Shown one piece after another: positions 17,592 to 27,505 of a DNA stretch of 64,000 nucleotides. Where the stretch lies: the IMG/VR virus record IMGVR_UViG_3300047560_000724, positions 1 through 64,000 of that record; one strand, written 5' to 3'. How positions within the stretch are numbered: position 1 is the stretch's first letter; the number at the start of each line of letters is the position of its first letter. The position numbers and the translations under genes were made by a program. The DNA comes from a virus. The notes below the pieces were generated by a model, which was not told the origin of the DNA, made no database searches, and saw nothing but the letters and a program-made list of their open reading frames with translations.

Positions 17592-17824
17592 ACTAGTTCC
17601 TCTACAATGCCTAATGCCTCAGCGACAATAAGACCTACACCGCACCATATTGGGAATCCAACTACTAAACAGACACCTGCCGTAATACGGATAAAACTTT
17701 TAGCAAGGCTAACATATAAATGCTTTTTGGCATCTGGATGCTTAATTCCTTGCTCTGGACGGATAGAATCTAATGCTTCTTTTGCTTTTTTAATATCTTC
17801 TAATGCTTCGCTATGTGTACTCAT
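17588..17824 (-). CDS. Small membrane protein
   Basis: 78 residues from ATG 17824, chosen for the AAGGAG ribosome site. A charged helical start (EALEDIKKAKEALDSI) is followed by a hydrophobic segment (about 48-70, ITAGVCLVVGFPIWCGVGLI). Its stop overlaps the clamp-loader start. Function unknown. A perfect sigma70 promoter lies 20 nt upstream, so it is the first gene of this early operon. Confidence 0.65.
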   Translation of the reverse strand: MSTHSEALEDIKKAKEALDSIRPEQGIKHPDAKKHLYVSLAKSFIRITAGVCLVVGFPIWCGVGLIVAEALGIVEELV

Positions 17825-17842
17825 AAGGTTCTCCTTTTTTAT

Positions 17843-17871
17843 ATTATAAAGGAGAGGACAGGGCTTGTCAA
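17843..17871 (-). promoter_or_regulatory. sigma70-type promoter of the clamp-loader operon
   Basis: TTGACA (17871-17866), 17-nt spacer, TATAAT (17848-17843) on the minus strand. The -35 hexamer lies inside the loop of a perfect 7-bp inverted repeat, ACAGGGC and GCCCTGT (17858-17880), which could act as an operator. Confidence 0.8.
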
Positions 17872-17890
17872 GAGCCCTGTTACTCAAAGT

Positions 17891-18283
17891 TTATAGATTG
17901 ACGAAGTCTTGTGGGTTGTGTACAGACCCGTGTGACGGAGTAGCATGAGCACCAAACATAATATCGTTTGGCTTATCATCTGCTGACAGTAAAATTGCTT
18001 TAGTGTCTACACGCCTAATGATAATCTCATCACCGTTTTCATCTTCAACGGTTACACCGCGGGTCCAACGACCGTGTTCAATTAAAATCCATTCACCGAC
18101 TTTAACATCAATTTGTTCTGGACCAATTGCCCAAACACGACCCCACCGAGGTTTAATACCTTCAGTTTTTCCATCATCACTGCGGAGGATAATTCCGCTA
18201 GCCGTTTTCTGTTCATCAAAACTCATATCCGTAATTAAAACATTATCACGGAGTGGTTTTAGTTTACCCTGAACTACATTCAT
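17891..18283 (-). CDS. GroES-like co-chaperonin (T4 gp31 analogue)
   Basis: 130 residues. The GroES fold is recognisable: LKPLRDNVLITDM at the start, a mobile-loop-like segment with ASGIIL (about 29-34), VWAIGP and the RRVDTKAIL strand. It is longer than host GroES by about 30 residues, with an extension after residue 95. T4 gp31 replaces GroES so that GroEL can fold the large capsid protein; the same role is inferred. Confidence 0.82.
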   Translation of the reverse strand: MNVVQGKLKPLRDNVLITDMSFDEQKTASGIILRSDDGKTEGIKPRWGRVWAIGPEQIDVKVGEWILIEHGRWTRGVTVEDENGDEIIIRRVDTKAILLSADDKPNDIMFGAHATPSHGSVHNPQDFVNL

Positions 18284-18285
18284 TG

Positions 18286-18531
18286 TTAGGCCTTTCTTCT
18301 AGGTGTAACTTCGTCCGGAACAGAATTTTGATTCGCACTTTCATACGATTTTAATACATCTTCTCTTGTACGGACAATTCTGCCACCTGGGCCTAATTCA
18401 TCACCGCGAGCGTTAACTTTTACATTACCCACGGCAACTGTCATCTCGTTTTGTAAAGCTAGTTTACCCATGTCAATTTCTTTGCCCTGCATTGAGCGAT
18501 AAGTTTGACGCTGTTGTTCTTTCATTGCCAT
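18286..18531 (-). CDS. Hypothetical small protein
   Basis: 81 residues, polar, containing AVGNVKVNARGDELGPGGRI near the middle and a basic C-terminus (TPRRKA). It starts MAMKEQQRQTYRSMQGKEID after GAGGAGAT as ribosome site. No family recognised. It sits 3 nt upstream of the GroES-like gene. Confidence 0.6.
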   Translation of the reverse strand: MAMKEQQRQTYRSMQGKEIDMGKLALQNEMTVAVGNVKVNARGDELGPGGRIVRTREDVLKSYESANQNSVPDEVTPRRKA

Positions 18532-18557
18532 ATTAATCTCCTCGATTATAATACTAC

Positions 18558-19070
18558 TTATCTCAGGAATTCACGCCAGTCTAAATTATATTTGATAGGA
18601 TCTATGCTGTGTACTCCGATTAAGTATAGCACATAACTTGCTACACTTGATCCTCGTCCTAGCCCCCACAACACTTGCTCTTTTGTACAAGTGTCAACAA
18701 AGTATTTTAACCACCTAAGCAAATCAATCATATTTCGAGCTTTAAACTCAGCAAGCTCTTCTTGCAATCTAGTTGCTTCTGGATCCCAAGGTGGCGCCTG
18801 CTCAAATAGCCATTTTTCAATGTCTAATGTTTTGTACTCGTCTGGCATGAACCAATCGGATTGTAATGCTTGATCATAGTCTGCAATACTAATTGAGTCT
18901 AAGTCGTTGTTATATTTTTTAAATGTAATTTCTGATATAGTTTCTAAATTAGAAATTTCAGTGCTTGGCTCAACTGTTAGCTCAGAAAGAAAATCTGTTT
19001 GACCCTTATAAAGGATATCAAACAGATCTTGTTCATTAAAAATAGGATTACCAAACTTGTCTACATTCAT
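18558..19070 (-). CDS. DnaE-like fragment (bacterial DNA polymerase III alpha)
   Basis: 170 residues. The C-terminal third (QVLWGLGRGSSVASYVLYLI, then GVHSIDPIKYNLDWREFL) matches the GRGSxxxS...ITxxDPxxYxLxFERFL stretch of DnaE/PolC, the start of its palm region. The catalytic aspartates that follow in real DnaE are missing because the protein ends there. So it cannot be a polymerase; it may mimic or bind a replication partner, or be a conserved relic. It lies between tail genes and the GroES operon. Confidence 0.65.
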   Translation of the reverse strand: MNVDKFGNPIFNEQDLFDILYKGQTDFLSELTVEPSTEISNLETISEITFKKYNNDLDSISIADYDQALQSDWFMPDEYKTLDIEKWLFEQAPPWDPEATRLQEELAEFKARNMIDLLRWLKYFVDTCTKEQVLWGLGRGSSVASYVLYLIGVHSIDPIKYNLDWREFLR

Positions 19071-19079
19071 TGCTTGAGT

Positions 19080-19307
19080 TTAACTGATATTAATCAATTT
19101 GTCAAGCCCATTGTCCTGGTTTTTCTGTGCATCTTCCCATTGTTTGGCGCTGCGTACTTCGACTTCTGCGTTGTACATATCCAAAACATTAGCAATCTGC
19201 ATTTTGACCTCTGAGTTAGTTGTCATAAAATATTTTCTGGTTAACTCAGAAATACGGTTTTGAAGGTCCGGATCCTTCAAAGTAGATAAGTCTACTAACG
19301 GGTGCAT
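19080..19307 (-). CDS. Small hypothetical protein, tail gene cluster
   Basis: 75 residues from ATG 19307, which overlaps the upstream stop as TAATG. Helical and acidic (LVDLSTLKDPDLQNRISELT, then VKMQIANVLDMYNAEVEV). It follows the fibre genes and could be a tail assembly chaperone; no motif proves this. Confidence 0.6.
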   Translation of the reverse strand: MHPLVDLSTLKDPDLQNRISELTRKYFMTTNSEVKMQIANVLDMYNAEVEVRSAKQWEDAQKNQDNGLDKLINIS

Positions 19308-19864
19308 TAGTATTCGCCTAAGTATCTCAAGTAAACAGTACCGCCAGCATCGTATGTCCACGCTTCAAACACTTTTTCAACTTGAGTAGTTGGTAAGCTA
19401 ACTGGTGTAGTTACTGATGCTTCAGCAATTACAGTACCGTTATTTTCTGTACTAATAGTACAAGTTCTAATAGACACGCCGTCACCTTTAAGATGTAATC
19501 TTACTTGTCCAAAATGTCCTGCATCAGGCCATCCTGCAAAAGTTAAAGTAACATCAGCACCTAAAACAAAAGTCTGTAAAGTACCATCGGCGATAGTAAC
19601 ATTAGTATTTTGTGTAATTGTGCCAGCGTCTTTAGTAATGTTGTACAAACGGCTAACTTCGGCGTTGTCAATTAAGACACCGTTAAAATTATTGTCAGTG
19701 TTTAATTTTGCTGAATTATTTTGTAAATCAGTGATTTCGCTTTTTGCAACTGAGAATGCTGTTTTAATCGAGTTGAAATTGTCACGGAATCCTTGACTAT
19801 TATTGTCCTGTCCTGCTACTGGGTAAGTAGCATCAATTGTTGATGTGGTAATCTGGCTGGTCAT
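19307..19864 (-). CDS. Short fibre/baseplate-type structural protein
   Basis: 185 residues. The N-terminus (DATYPVAGQDNNSQGFRDNF, NSIKTAF) resembles N-termini of T4-like cyanophage baseplate/fibre proteins that contain (Q)DNxxQGFRDNF. The rest is beta-rich with a repeat-poor C-terminus ending YLRYLGEY. The same motif type opens the 1669-residue protein as GNDGTGDGIRESF, suggesting a common attachment module. Confidence 0.65.
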   Translation of the reverse strand: MTSQITTSTIDATYPVAGQDNNSQGFRDNFNSIKTAFSVAKSEITDLQNNSAKLNTDNNFNGVLIDNAEVSRLYNITKDAGTITQNTNVTIADGTLQTFVLGADVTLTFAGWPDAGHFGQVRLHLKGDGVSIRTCTISTENNGTVIAEASVTTPVSLPTTQVEKVFEAWTYDAGGTVYLRYLGEY

Positions 19865-22056
19865 ACTGTTGTCCTGTCCTTAGTGAATGCAAGATATTTA
19901 TCGCTATTATTGCCGGTCACTGCGTCAATTATATATCGATCTACAGTGAAGTCGATAGATTTAAAATCGAAGTCACTGTGCTTAATGTTTAGAATCATAT
20001 CGTCTGCTGATCCTGGATTACAGAAGCAAATTGGCATGGCTAGCACATAATCGAGCTCAAATAATGATCCGGGCTGTATGCTACTCATCCATTGCGGTAG
20101 ATATGTTCTTTCTAAATCGCCCACAGTTTCAATTGTCTTGCGCCAATTTGTAATACTGTTAGCATAATTATTTTCGGTATTCTTAATATACTTTCCGTTA
20201 ACTTCTAACGGATCTATAACTGTAATGTAAACAACTTCGTATAAAACAGCACCAGTTAATTTATCTATTGCTGATGCTTTTTTAACATCACCGAACTTTA
20301 ACTTTTTAGTTTCGTTTGACATTGCCATTGCTGTAACATAAGATGCCGCGGTTGTTGTTTCAATACCTGCATAAACTAACACTCGCATATCTTTTCTTAC
20401 ACCATAGTTTGGATCTAACGGACGATACAAATAGTCTAGATCAAAAATTGTATTATCTTCAATAAACTGATTCCATACTTGTCGTTGAGATTGTTTAACT
20501 AACGGTCTAATATAAATGTTGCTGTATTGCTTGTCATCGAACGCATCGACAGAAAGTGTAAATGTCTTAGTGTTGTATGCGTAACCGTATTGGTCGCTAG
20601 CTTCAACAGTAAATGTATAAGTTCTATCAATGATTGTTTCACCGCTGTCTAGTGTAAAATCACTACCGTCAATAGTTGTAAGACCTGGATAGATGCTATC
20701 TGGGAACTGACGGACCTTGCCTGCAATTTTGCCGTCAGGTGTAAGTGCCAAGCCTGGCGGTAACTCACCGCTAATTAAATTATAAATTACTTCTGCATCA
20801 GGTACTGTAGTAGTTGCTTCTATTTGTAAAGTAGAAAGTCTATTAGCTCTAATAGTTCCAATGTGTGCATCAGTTACCCACGAAATAAAGCTATCAACTT
20901 CACCAATAATTTTTACACTAAATGATCTACTAGATGAAGTTTCATCGTGGTTAGTACCATATCGAGTCGCTGTTATAGTCCAAGAATACGATTTAATTAA
21001 ACCTGCTTGATACGGTACAACACCATAAACATCTCCAGTGCGTGGATTAAATTCTAATCCAGGCGGTAGATTATCTAAGCTATCAATGTCGTATTGTATA
21101 TTGCCGGTGTCATAGGCATTAAAAGTTTCAATTACTAAAGTGATATAATTGTTAGCTCGATAAACACCTAAGTCCGATGGAGTGATCCAGATTGGTTCTC
21201 TTAGATAGGTCACATCGGCTGTGAATAAGCCAAAGTCTGCTTCAGTGTTGTCTGCACGGAAATAATCATCCCCAACTACAAATATACCAAATTTCTTTTT
21301 GCTAACAGTATCACCGTCAGTTACTGAAACATAAAATTCGTATCTGCGATTAAGTTTTTCTTTAGCTATAAATGGAGTAATGAAATCAAAGAACGCTGTG
21401 TCATATCGATAGGTATCATATCCGTTAAATGGCTTGCGCCCGTAATCGTACAATACAGTATCGTAATAAGTATCATCATAAGTACCGTCACCTTCTTTAG
21501 GTTTGATACTTAGTACCGCTTGTATAAAACCAGATATTAAACCAGTTCTACTTAATGTTAGTCCGGGAGGTAACTCACCGTCTCCGCTACCGATGAAGAA
21601 ACTTAATTGTTGCCCGGTTGAAAGATCGTCATCAATTGCTTCTATCTGATAATTGATCCATGAATTATCTAGAGCATATAACTGTGTTAAGTAATCATCA
21701 AATGGGTGTATTGGGTATACATTAACTGGCGGTAAAACACCAACAGGTAAGTAACCAGCATTTGAAGTTATTAGCGGACTGTCTGCGCCTGCAACAGTCA
21801 TAGTAAACACGCGATCGCTAATTTCGCCGTTTGAACTAGCTCTTATACAAAATGTTGAAGTTCTTGGTCTAGGAACCTCGTGCGGAATACCAACTAAGCG
21901 GTCGTCAATTAACCGTACCCCAGCTGGTAATTTCCCAGAAATAACTGAATATGAAACACTCGGATCTGATACAACAGGTAAGCTAAGATCTAGCTCTTCT
22001 CGCTCCTGATATACGCCAAGGTTAAAGCCAGTAGATTGTGTCCAAACAGTAAGCAT
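19861..22056 (-). CDS. Baseplate/fibre protein with several Ig-like (He_PIG) domains
   Basis: 731 residues. At least four copies of the putative-Ig signature are visible, each with LPPGL or LPAGV followed by G.I.G: LPAGVRLIDDRLVGIP (about 46), LPPGLTLSRTGLISGF (155), LPPGLEFNPRTGDVYGV (328) and LPPGLALTPDGKIAGKV (430). Such domains form elongated surface structures. The C-terminal 200 residues lack repeats. It starts in an overlap with nothing but has GGTAAATA and AAGGACG upstream; its stop overlaps the next gene. Confidence 0.75.
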   Translation of the reverse strand: MLTVWTQSTGFNLGVYQEREELDLSLPVVSDPSVSYSVISGKLPAGVRLIDDRLVGIPHEVPRPRTSTFCIRASSNGEISDRVFTMTVAGADSPLITSNAGYLPVGVLPPVNVYPIHPFDDYLTQLYALDNSWINYQIEAIDDDLSTGQQLSFFIGSGDGELPPGLTLSRTGLISGFIQAVLSIKPKEGDGTYDDTYYDTVLYDYGRKPFNGYDTYRYDTAFFDFITPFIAKEKLNRRYEFYVSVTDGDTVSKKKFGIFVVGDDYFRADNTEADFGLFTADVTYLREPIWITPSDLGVYRANNYITLVIETFNAYDTGNIQYDIDSLDNLPPGLEFNPRTGDVYGVVPYQAGLIKSYSWTITATRYGTNHDETSSSRSFSVKIIGEVDSFISWVTDAHIGTIRANRLSTLQIEATTTVPDAEVIYNLISGELPPGLALTPDGKIAGKVRQFPDSIYPGLTTIDGSDFTLDSGETIIDRTYTFTVEASDQYGYAYNTKTFTLSVDAFDDKQYSNIYIRPLVKQSQRQVWNQFIEDNTIFDLDYLYRPLDPNYGVRKDMRVLVYAGIETTTAASYVTAMAMSNETKKLKFGDVKKASAIDKLTGAVLYEVVYITVIDPLEVNGKYIKNTENNYANSITNWRKTIETVGDLERTYLPQWMSSIQPGSLFELDYVLAMPICFCNPGSADDMILNIKHSDFDFKSIDFTVDRYIIDAVTGNNSDKYLAFTKDRTTV
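19895..19902 (-). promoter_or_regulatory. Late promoter box before 19307-19864 gene
   Basis: GATAAATA on the minus strand, about 30 nt before the ATG at 19864 with AAGGACAGGA as ribosome site; it lies in the end of the Ig-domain gene. Confidence 0.5.
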
Positions 22057-22074
22057 GTTTCGTCCTTGATGCTA

Positions 22075-22082
22075 TATTTACC
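22075..22082 (-). promoter_or_regulatory. Late promoter box
   Basis: GGTAAATA on the minus strand, 18 nt before the ATG of the Ig-domain protein at 22056, with AAGGACG as ribosome site between. Confidence 0.5.
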
Positions 22083-22089
22083 ACTAATT

Positions 22090-25000
22090 TTATGTTCTGC
22101 CTACTGCTACTTCGATAACCCCTAAGTTGCCATCTTCTTTATCTTCTAGTGCTTTTCCGATAATTGCACCCAATGTTGGGTTTAACGCTTTTACAGCGTA
22201 CCCGGCAGTTGCACTAGTTGTTAGCATATCGCCTTTTTTAATTCTACCTAATACTTTACAAGGTACACGACCCTGCAATGCTATACACACTCTAGTACCA
22301 GTTAATCCTTCGTTCATTACATACGCAGGATCTGTAGTAACAACCCCAGCTAATCTAGTGTCGTTAACAATCTTAGTAGTAGTTGTTTCAGCAGCACCGC
22401 CAAACACAACTACAGTTCCGGGCTCGTATTCTGCATCTGAAGAATAGTATTCTGCCAAGTCAGCATAGGTAGCATTTAATTGCGAACCAGCTGTTAAGCC
22501 CCACTTACCTGTAATAGTACCAGTAGTAGTTGCTAGTCCAGTAGTAATCTTTCTAGTATTAATAGCACCAGTTGCTGTTGTTTTTACAAGACTATTTGCT
22601 GCACTAACTGTTGAAATAGGTGTTGACGAATATGTATTATTAGTACCAACTGTAACAGTTAATGCACCAGAAGTTGATACAATTGAATCAAACCCTTTAG
22701 TTACTACTGTACTTAAACTAACTTCTTGAGGATATGTACTTGCACCGCTAACATTACCTAAAACTTTAGCAGTACTCATATTTGCCATTTGTTGGCGAGT
22801 AACTGTGCTTGGCGGAATAATAAATCTTAACAACCCGTTGTCGTATGTTAAAACTCCGTCACCAGTCATAGTAGCGTTGTTCCACATACTAGTATGACCG
22901 TTATAGACTAGCATATCTGCATTGCTAGTGACTGCTGTTAATTTAATGCCGTCTGGTAATACACCGTTTGAGAATACTCCAGGATCACTACTGTAACTTA
23001 AAGTTACACTAGTCAGTGATCTTGCTGTTGATGTAAACACACCGTTGTATGCTAGCGGTCGAACATTTTCAACTATAAACAATGTACCAACCGGATGCGT
23101 TGGCTGTCCTGGGAATGTAAATGTTACTAACCAGCTACCGCCATTTGAAATCTTTGACTGATATGATATTGGCCCAGTTATGGTAGTGTTTAAATCTAAA
23201 TGAACATCTTCTAGTCTGCTTAGTCGTCTGTAAGTCCAGTTAACATAGTCAACATAATATTTGTTAGCAGCATCTGATAATGTTTCAGGAGCATCGAAGT
23301 TAACTCCTCGATTACCACTTAGGTTTAAGTTGCCCTTCATAGGAAGGCTACCGTCTAATGGTAAGTATCCTGGGCCAATTAGTCTACCAGCAGAAACTGT
23401 ACTGCCTGTTTGAGTTTTACCTAATCTACGGTCTACATAATTTCTAACAGCAGATTGCGTAGGTACAATATCAACAGCGTTAGCGGTCATTGAATCATCT
23501 GTTGAAAACTCGTTAATTACAACACCGCGCTTAAATCCTAGGCCATCAAGATTGCTTAATGCGGCTGATCCTGAGATAGAAATAGTACCAGTGTTTTGAT
23601 CAACACTAAAATATCTACCAACTCTAAATACACCGTCTTGGTCTGTTGTTGTATAAATTACAACACCTGACGCTTGTTCTAAAACTTCTTTATCTTGAGA
23701 AACAGTACCTGCTGGTACTCCATTTAGTTTTTTAGGATAGTTAGAAGCATTAATGCCGCCGCCGCCGATGTCAACAAAGGAATGGTTAATAGCATAACAC
23801 ACACTCATGTCGGTTATAACATTAGCTGATGCGCCTGCAACTGGCCCTGCTCTTAATACTACAGGGCTACTAAATCCAGTGATGTTTGCTGTTAGAGCAG
23901 GAGAAAAGTTTAATCGACCGTAGAGTGCTCCGGTAACTGTGGGAGTATCAAAACTTGTAACAGTATGAATAGTTCCCTTCCATCCAAACTGGTAGCCTAT
24001 GATTCTAGTTCTATCAGCGGTAGATAAATTATAAACAGCAATTTTAGTATCGCCTATTGTACCATGAGTAGCAGGTTGTGATATGAAACTAGTCACATCA
24101 ATGTAACTGTAATGTTCTCTAAGATTTGCTAAAGAATATCCAGCAACAGAATTGTCAACGCTAATAATTCTATAAGTTAAATCAGTACTATCGGCAAATA
24201 CTAGTGATTCATCTTCAGCAAGTTCTGTAGTTACACTAAAATTAATAGAACCAAGACATCTAACAGTCATTGGTGTGCCATTTGGAATAGTTGCCGCTAG
24301 GGCAAAATCCGGCGATAAGTTGTTTTGATACTGTCCAAGATTTAATTTTGCAACGCCAACAGGTAAAGTTCCGCCTTCTTCAACATTGGTTATAAAATAT
24401 CTTTTTACAGTTGTGCCTTCTACAATTTCAATCTCAGACTGACCTCTTGGCAAATAGGTATAGCTGGTAACATATACTGATATGTCACCTTCTGCATTAG
24501 TATATGAGCCAGTTGTGTACGCTGTTACACCTTGTGACAAATCTTCAGTAGTTGCTACAGTTGCTGGTGTGCGATTTAAATTGTAACCATATGATCTTAA
24601 ACCATAGTCACCAAAAGTGTTTGTACTTAGGTTTGAACGAATTTGGCCGCCATATAGTGTATAAAAACCTACATGACAGAATTCTGTTTTAACATTTTCT
24701 AAATCAGCTGAACCAGTATTTGTTGCTAATACACCATAACCTAAGTCTGATTTAATTGTAGTATTAGTTACTTGTATTCCAGTATATCCAGCTGCCTCTA
24801 AAGTAATAACAGTACCAACAGATCCTGAATACGGAGTTGCCGGATCTAATGTAATTGTAGTGTTACCTGAACTAGGTGTATATGCGGTAATGCCAATTAC
24901 TTTGTATTCTACTCCGCCTTCAAAGAATGAACTAGGAACATGCGGTTCTCTAGACTGTAACCCATAACCGCCAGTTAGTGCAATAGTTTTACCGCTGTTA

Positions 25001-27099
25001 GTTACAGATGCAACTGTGCCTCTTAGTCTACCAGCATAACCGTCAACAAATGCACCACCACGAATATTATGCTCGTTGGAACTTGCACTTATGAGTATAC
25101 AATTTGATATTTCAGGCAAACTATTAACAATATTACCAGCGGGGTCTAATACTGCCGCAAACGCATTATAGCGATCAACTGTTAAGTTTTTAATTACACT
25201 TGAATCGTTTAATAAAAATACATCAATGTCGTTATTATTTTTAGCTGCACTAGATTCATCTGCAATATCTGTTAGGTAATGACGACCATGATTAGCAGAA
25301 GTAAACGGTAGTGTATCTACTGTAATATTTCTAAAAAAGTATACTTGAGTTAGACCGCTTTCACTAATACGATCTAGTGGACGGATGATAGTTCTTTCTT
25401 TATCATCGCCTATAATTGATACATTGGCCGGAACACGAATTGGAAAGTCTTCCTCATATACTCCTGATTCAACATAGATAGTAATACCTAATGATGGAGC
25501 GCCGTGAGCAAATTCAATAGTTTCGCCTGCCTCAAAGAATACTGGTTTTGTTAAATGTAATGTAAATGTATCATAAGCCTCTCCGGTAACAGGAAAGTCG
25601 CCTTGTGTATATGATACAATATCAGCAACAGCAGATGTAATAATTCCTTTTAATACTTTGCCTGGAATTATTTCACAGTTAGCAGGATCGCCCTGCATAA
25701 CAGAAACAGCTTCGCCATTATTAATTCTAACTCGATATACACCGGTGCCAAAAGTATAGTCTGGCGCTGAGTTAGCACCATTGGTTATAATACTAATAAA
25801 TGTATTAAGATTGCTGTCTACGCTATTCTTAGCAGGTACAGATGATACTTTAGATAAATCAGTTACTTGAACAACCGAAGTTTGGTATCTAGTTGTTGTA
25901 ACATTATTAAGAACTTGTAAGACTACAGTTTTAAAATAATTAATTGCGCCAATGCTATTAGTAACTTGGTCAGCATGGTCTTCAGCTTTTACCTTTACAT
26001 CATAGTATTGATCTTTGGCAGCATGGATAGATTGGTATGTGCCACCTGTAATTAGATCAATTAATAATCCGTTTACAAGATTTCCAATAACAGCTTGATA
26101 TTCTAATGCGTTATATGGAAAGGCACTATACACCTCAGCAACATACGCTGTAAGCTCTGCAATTAAAAAATTCTTATTGTGCTCTAATAACCAGTAAGCA
26201 TTAGTGTAACCAACTACAGTAGCATTGCCATTAATAAATTCTGCTGTTGAAACAGTAGAGAAATTAGTACCCGATCCATTGTCGTAAGTTATTAGTTGTT
26301 TGAAAGAATTAGGTTCTTTTACAGACTGTGCAATTAATTGTTCAGCAGCTTCACAGGCTGCACGAATTGATCTAAATGAATGAGATAAGCTACGACCTTC
26401 TTTTCCAGACGGTGAATTAGTTTGACTATCGTCACCACTTGTAGATACAAAGAAATTAATTTCGCTAGCAAATGCAGAGTTATCCACATAGAATTTTGTA
26501 GCAGCATCTTGGTCGTCAACTGGCTCGCCAACATTTTTAATTTGGTTTGAATTTACATCTATTGAATCAGTTACTTCTAAATTAGTAGCTGTAAGTGTAC
26601 CTTCTTGAGTAGCCGAGCCACTAATGGGCAAATAGTTACTATCAGCATACCCGCGAGTCATTGCTAGCGAGTTTACATTTGGAATTGTAATTCCAAGCGG
26701 CCCGTAAATTGCATTAAAGGCATCGACAATTTCTTGTGTTGGATCTGGCAAGTTACCGAGAGCAAATCCATCTGCATTAATCGGACCTTCTAGTGTAGGA
26801 GTAGGATTAGATGCTGTAATAATAACTTCAGAGTCTGAAGATGCATCGATATCGATACCTGTACCTGCAACAAGGTCTCTTGCTGTTAATCTATTGCCTT
26901 CATTGTTTGCAATAATTATTTGATTTGAGTCATAGTCGGTAGGAGCGTCAGAAAGTTTTGTAAATGGAATAGTTCCGTCTATACCTAAAACTGTATAGAT
27001 TTCGTTAAAGTTTTCATTTACTTTCTTAAACGACTCACGGATACCATCACCGGTACCGTCATTACCTTGTACACCAATATCAATTATCTGTTTTGCCAT
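22090..27099 (-). CDS. Giant baseplate/tail-fibre protein with beta-helix and C-terminal cleavage-type domain
   Basis: 1669 residues. It opens with GNDGTGDGIRESFKKVNENF, a motif of T4-like cyanophage baseplate wedge proteins. Around 210-560 comes a region with SHSFRSIRAACEAAEQLI and IYVESGVYEEDFPIRVPANV, the latter typical of pectin-lyase-like right-handed beta-helices. The last 150 residues (DLAEYYSSDAEYEPGTVVVF ... GAIIGKALEDKEDG) match the C-terminal intramolecular-chaperone/peptidase G2 type found on phage fibres. It probably contacts the host surface or peripheral baseplate. A late transcript is likely. Confidence 0.8.
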   Translation of the reverse strand: MAKQIIDIGVQGNDGTGDGIRESFKKVNENFNEIYTVLGIDGTIPFTKLSDAPTDYDSNQIIIANNEGNRLTARDLVAGTGIDIDASSDSEVIITASNPTPTLEGPINADGFALGNLPDPTQEIVDAFNAIYGPLGITIPNVNSLAMTRGYADSNYLPISGSATQEGTLTATNLEVTDSIDVNSNQIKNVGEPVDDQDAATKFYVDNSAFASEINFFVSTSGDDSQTNSPSGKEGRSLSHSFRSIRAACEAAEQLIAQSVKEPNSFKQLITYDNGSGTNFSTVSTAEFINGNATVVGYTNAYWLLEHNKNFLIAELTAYVAEVYSAFPYNALEYQAVIGNLVNGLLIDLITGGTYQSIHAAKDQYYDVKVKAEDHADQVTNSIGAINYFKTVVLQVLNNVTTTRYQTSVVQVTDLSKVSSVPAKNSVDSNLNTFISIITNGANSAPDYTFGTGVYRVRINNGEAVSVMQGDPANCEIIPGKVLKGIITSAVADIVSYTQGDFPVTGEAYDTFTLHLTKPVFFEAGETIEFAHGAPSLGITIYVESGVYEEDFPIRVPANVSIIGDDKERTIIRPLDRISESGLTQVYFFRNITVDTLPFTSANHGRHYLTDIADESSAAKNNNDIDVFLLNDSSVIKNLTVDRYNAFAAVLDPAGNIVNSLPEISNCILISASSNEHNIRGGAFVDGYAGRLRGTVASVTNSGKTIALTGGYGLQSREPHVPSSFFEGGVEYKVIGITAYTPSSGNTTITLDPATPYSGSVGTVITLEAAGYTGIQVTNTTIKSDLGYGVLATNTGSADLENVKTEFCHVGFYTLYGGQIRSNLSTNTFGDYGLRSYGYNLNRTPATVATTEDLSQGVTAYTTGSYTNAEGDISVYVTSYTYLPRGQSEIEIVEGTTVKRYFITNVEEGGTLPVGVAKLNLGQYQNNLSPDFALAATIPNGTPMTVRCLGSINFSVTTELAEDESLVFADSTDLTYRIISVDNSVAGYSLANLREHYSYIDVTSFISQPATHGTIGDTKIAVYNLSTADRTRIIGYQFGWKGTIHTVTSFDTPTVTGALYGRLNFSPALTANITGFSSPVVLRAGPVAGASANVITDMSVCYAINHSFVDIGGGGINASNYPKKLNGVPAGTVSQDKEVLEQASGVVIYTTTDQDGVFRVGRYFSVDQNTGTISISGSAALSNLDGLGFKRGVVINEFSTDDSMTANAVDIVPTQSAVRNYVDRRLGKTQTGSTVSAGRLIGPGYLPLDGSLPMKGNLNLSGNRGVNFDAPETLSDAANKYYVDYVNWTYRRLSRLEDVHLDLNTTITGPISYQSKISNGGSWLVTFTFPGQPTHPVGTLFIVENVRPLAYNGVFTSTARSLTSVTLSYSSDPGVFSNGVLPDGIKLTAVTSNADMLVYNGHTSMWNNATMTGDGVLTYDNGLLRFIIPPSTVTRQQMANMSTAKVLGNVSGASTYPQEVSLSTVVTKGFDSIVSTSGALTVTVGTNNTYSSTPISTVSAANSLVKTTATGAINTRKITTGLATTTGTITGKWGLTAGSQLNATYADLAEYYSSDAEYEPGTVVVFGGAAETTTTKIVNDTRLAGVVTTDPAYVMNEGLTGTRVCIALQGRVPCKVLGRIKKGDMLTTSATAGYAVKALNPTLGAIIGKALEDKEDGNLGVIEVAVGRT

Positions 27100-27105
27100 A
27101 TTGTT

Positions 27106-27429
27106 TTAAACCCCAAAGCTGCTACCGCAACCGCATGTGTTAGCCGCGTTGGGATTTTTAATTGTAAAACTTGAGCCCATGAGGTCTTCTTTGTAATCTA
27201 TTTCTGCGCCTTGCAGGTATTGCATACTCATAGCGTCTACTAACACTTTCCACGCACCGCACGGCACTTCAAAATCGTCTTCGTTCTTCTCACTGTCAAA
27301 TGTAAATCCATAGCTAAACCCTGCACAACCGCCACCTTGAACAAAGGTGCGTAGGCACAAGTTTTGGTTGTTTTCTTCTGCTAGCAAGTCTTGTATTTTT
27401 ATCTTTGCTGATGGTGAAATTGTGATCAT
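27106..27429 (-). CDS. IscA/ErpA-type iron-sulfur cluster carrier
   Basis: 107 residues of the HesB/IscA family. The three conserved Cys are present: [11 protein letters not shown] (about residue 35) and the C-terminal NTCGCGS (about 98-104). A-type carriers deliver Fe-S clusters to apoproteins. Phage copies occur in marine myoviruses; here the radical-SAM and CDGSH-like proteins of the same phage are possible clients. GATAAATA late box and AAGGAC ribosome site precede the ATG. Confidence 0.93.
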   Translation of the reverse strand: MITISPSAKIKIQDLLAEENNQNLCLRTFVQGGGCAGFSYGFTFDSEKNEDDFEVPCGAWKVLVDAMSMQYLQGAEIDYKEDLMGSSFTIKNPNAANTCGCGSSFGV

Positions 27430-27446
27430 AATCAGTCCTTATGTGA

Positions 27447-27454
27447 TATTTATC
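27447..27454 (-). promoter_or_regulatory. Late promoter box upstream of iscA-like gene
   Basis: GATAAATA on the minus strand 17 nt before the start codon, followed by AAGGAC. Confidence 0.6.
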
Positions 27455-27487
27455 AATAGCATTTTATAAGACTTGCAGCCAAGAAAA

Positions 27488-27505
27488 AAGCGTCCTAAGA
27501 CGCTT
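27488..27505. terminator. Rho-independent terminator
   Basis: AAGCGTC-CTAA-GACGCTT hairpin with an A-run on its left (T-run for minus-strand transcription), downstream of the superoxide dismutase gene. Confidence 0.75.
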
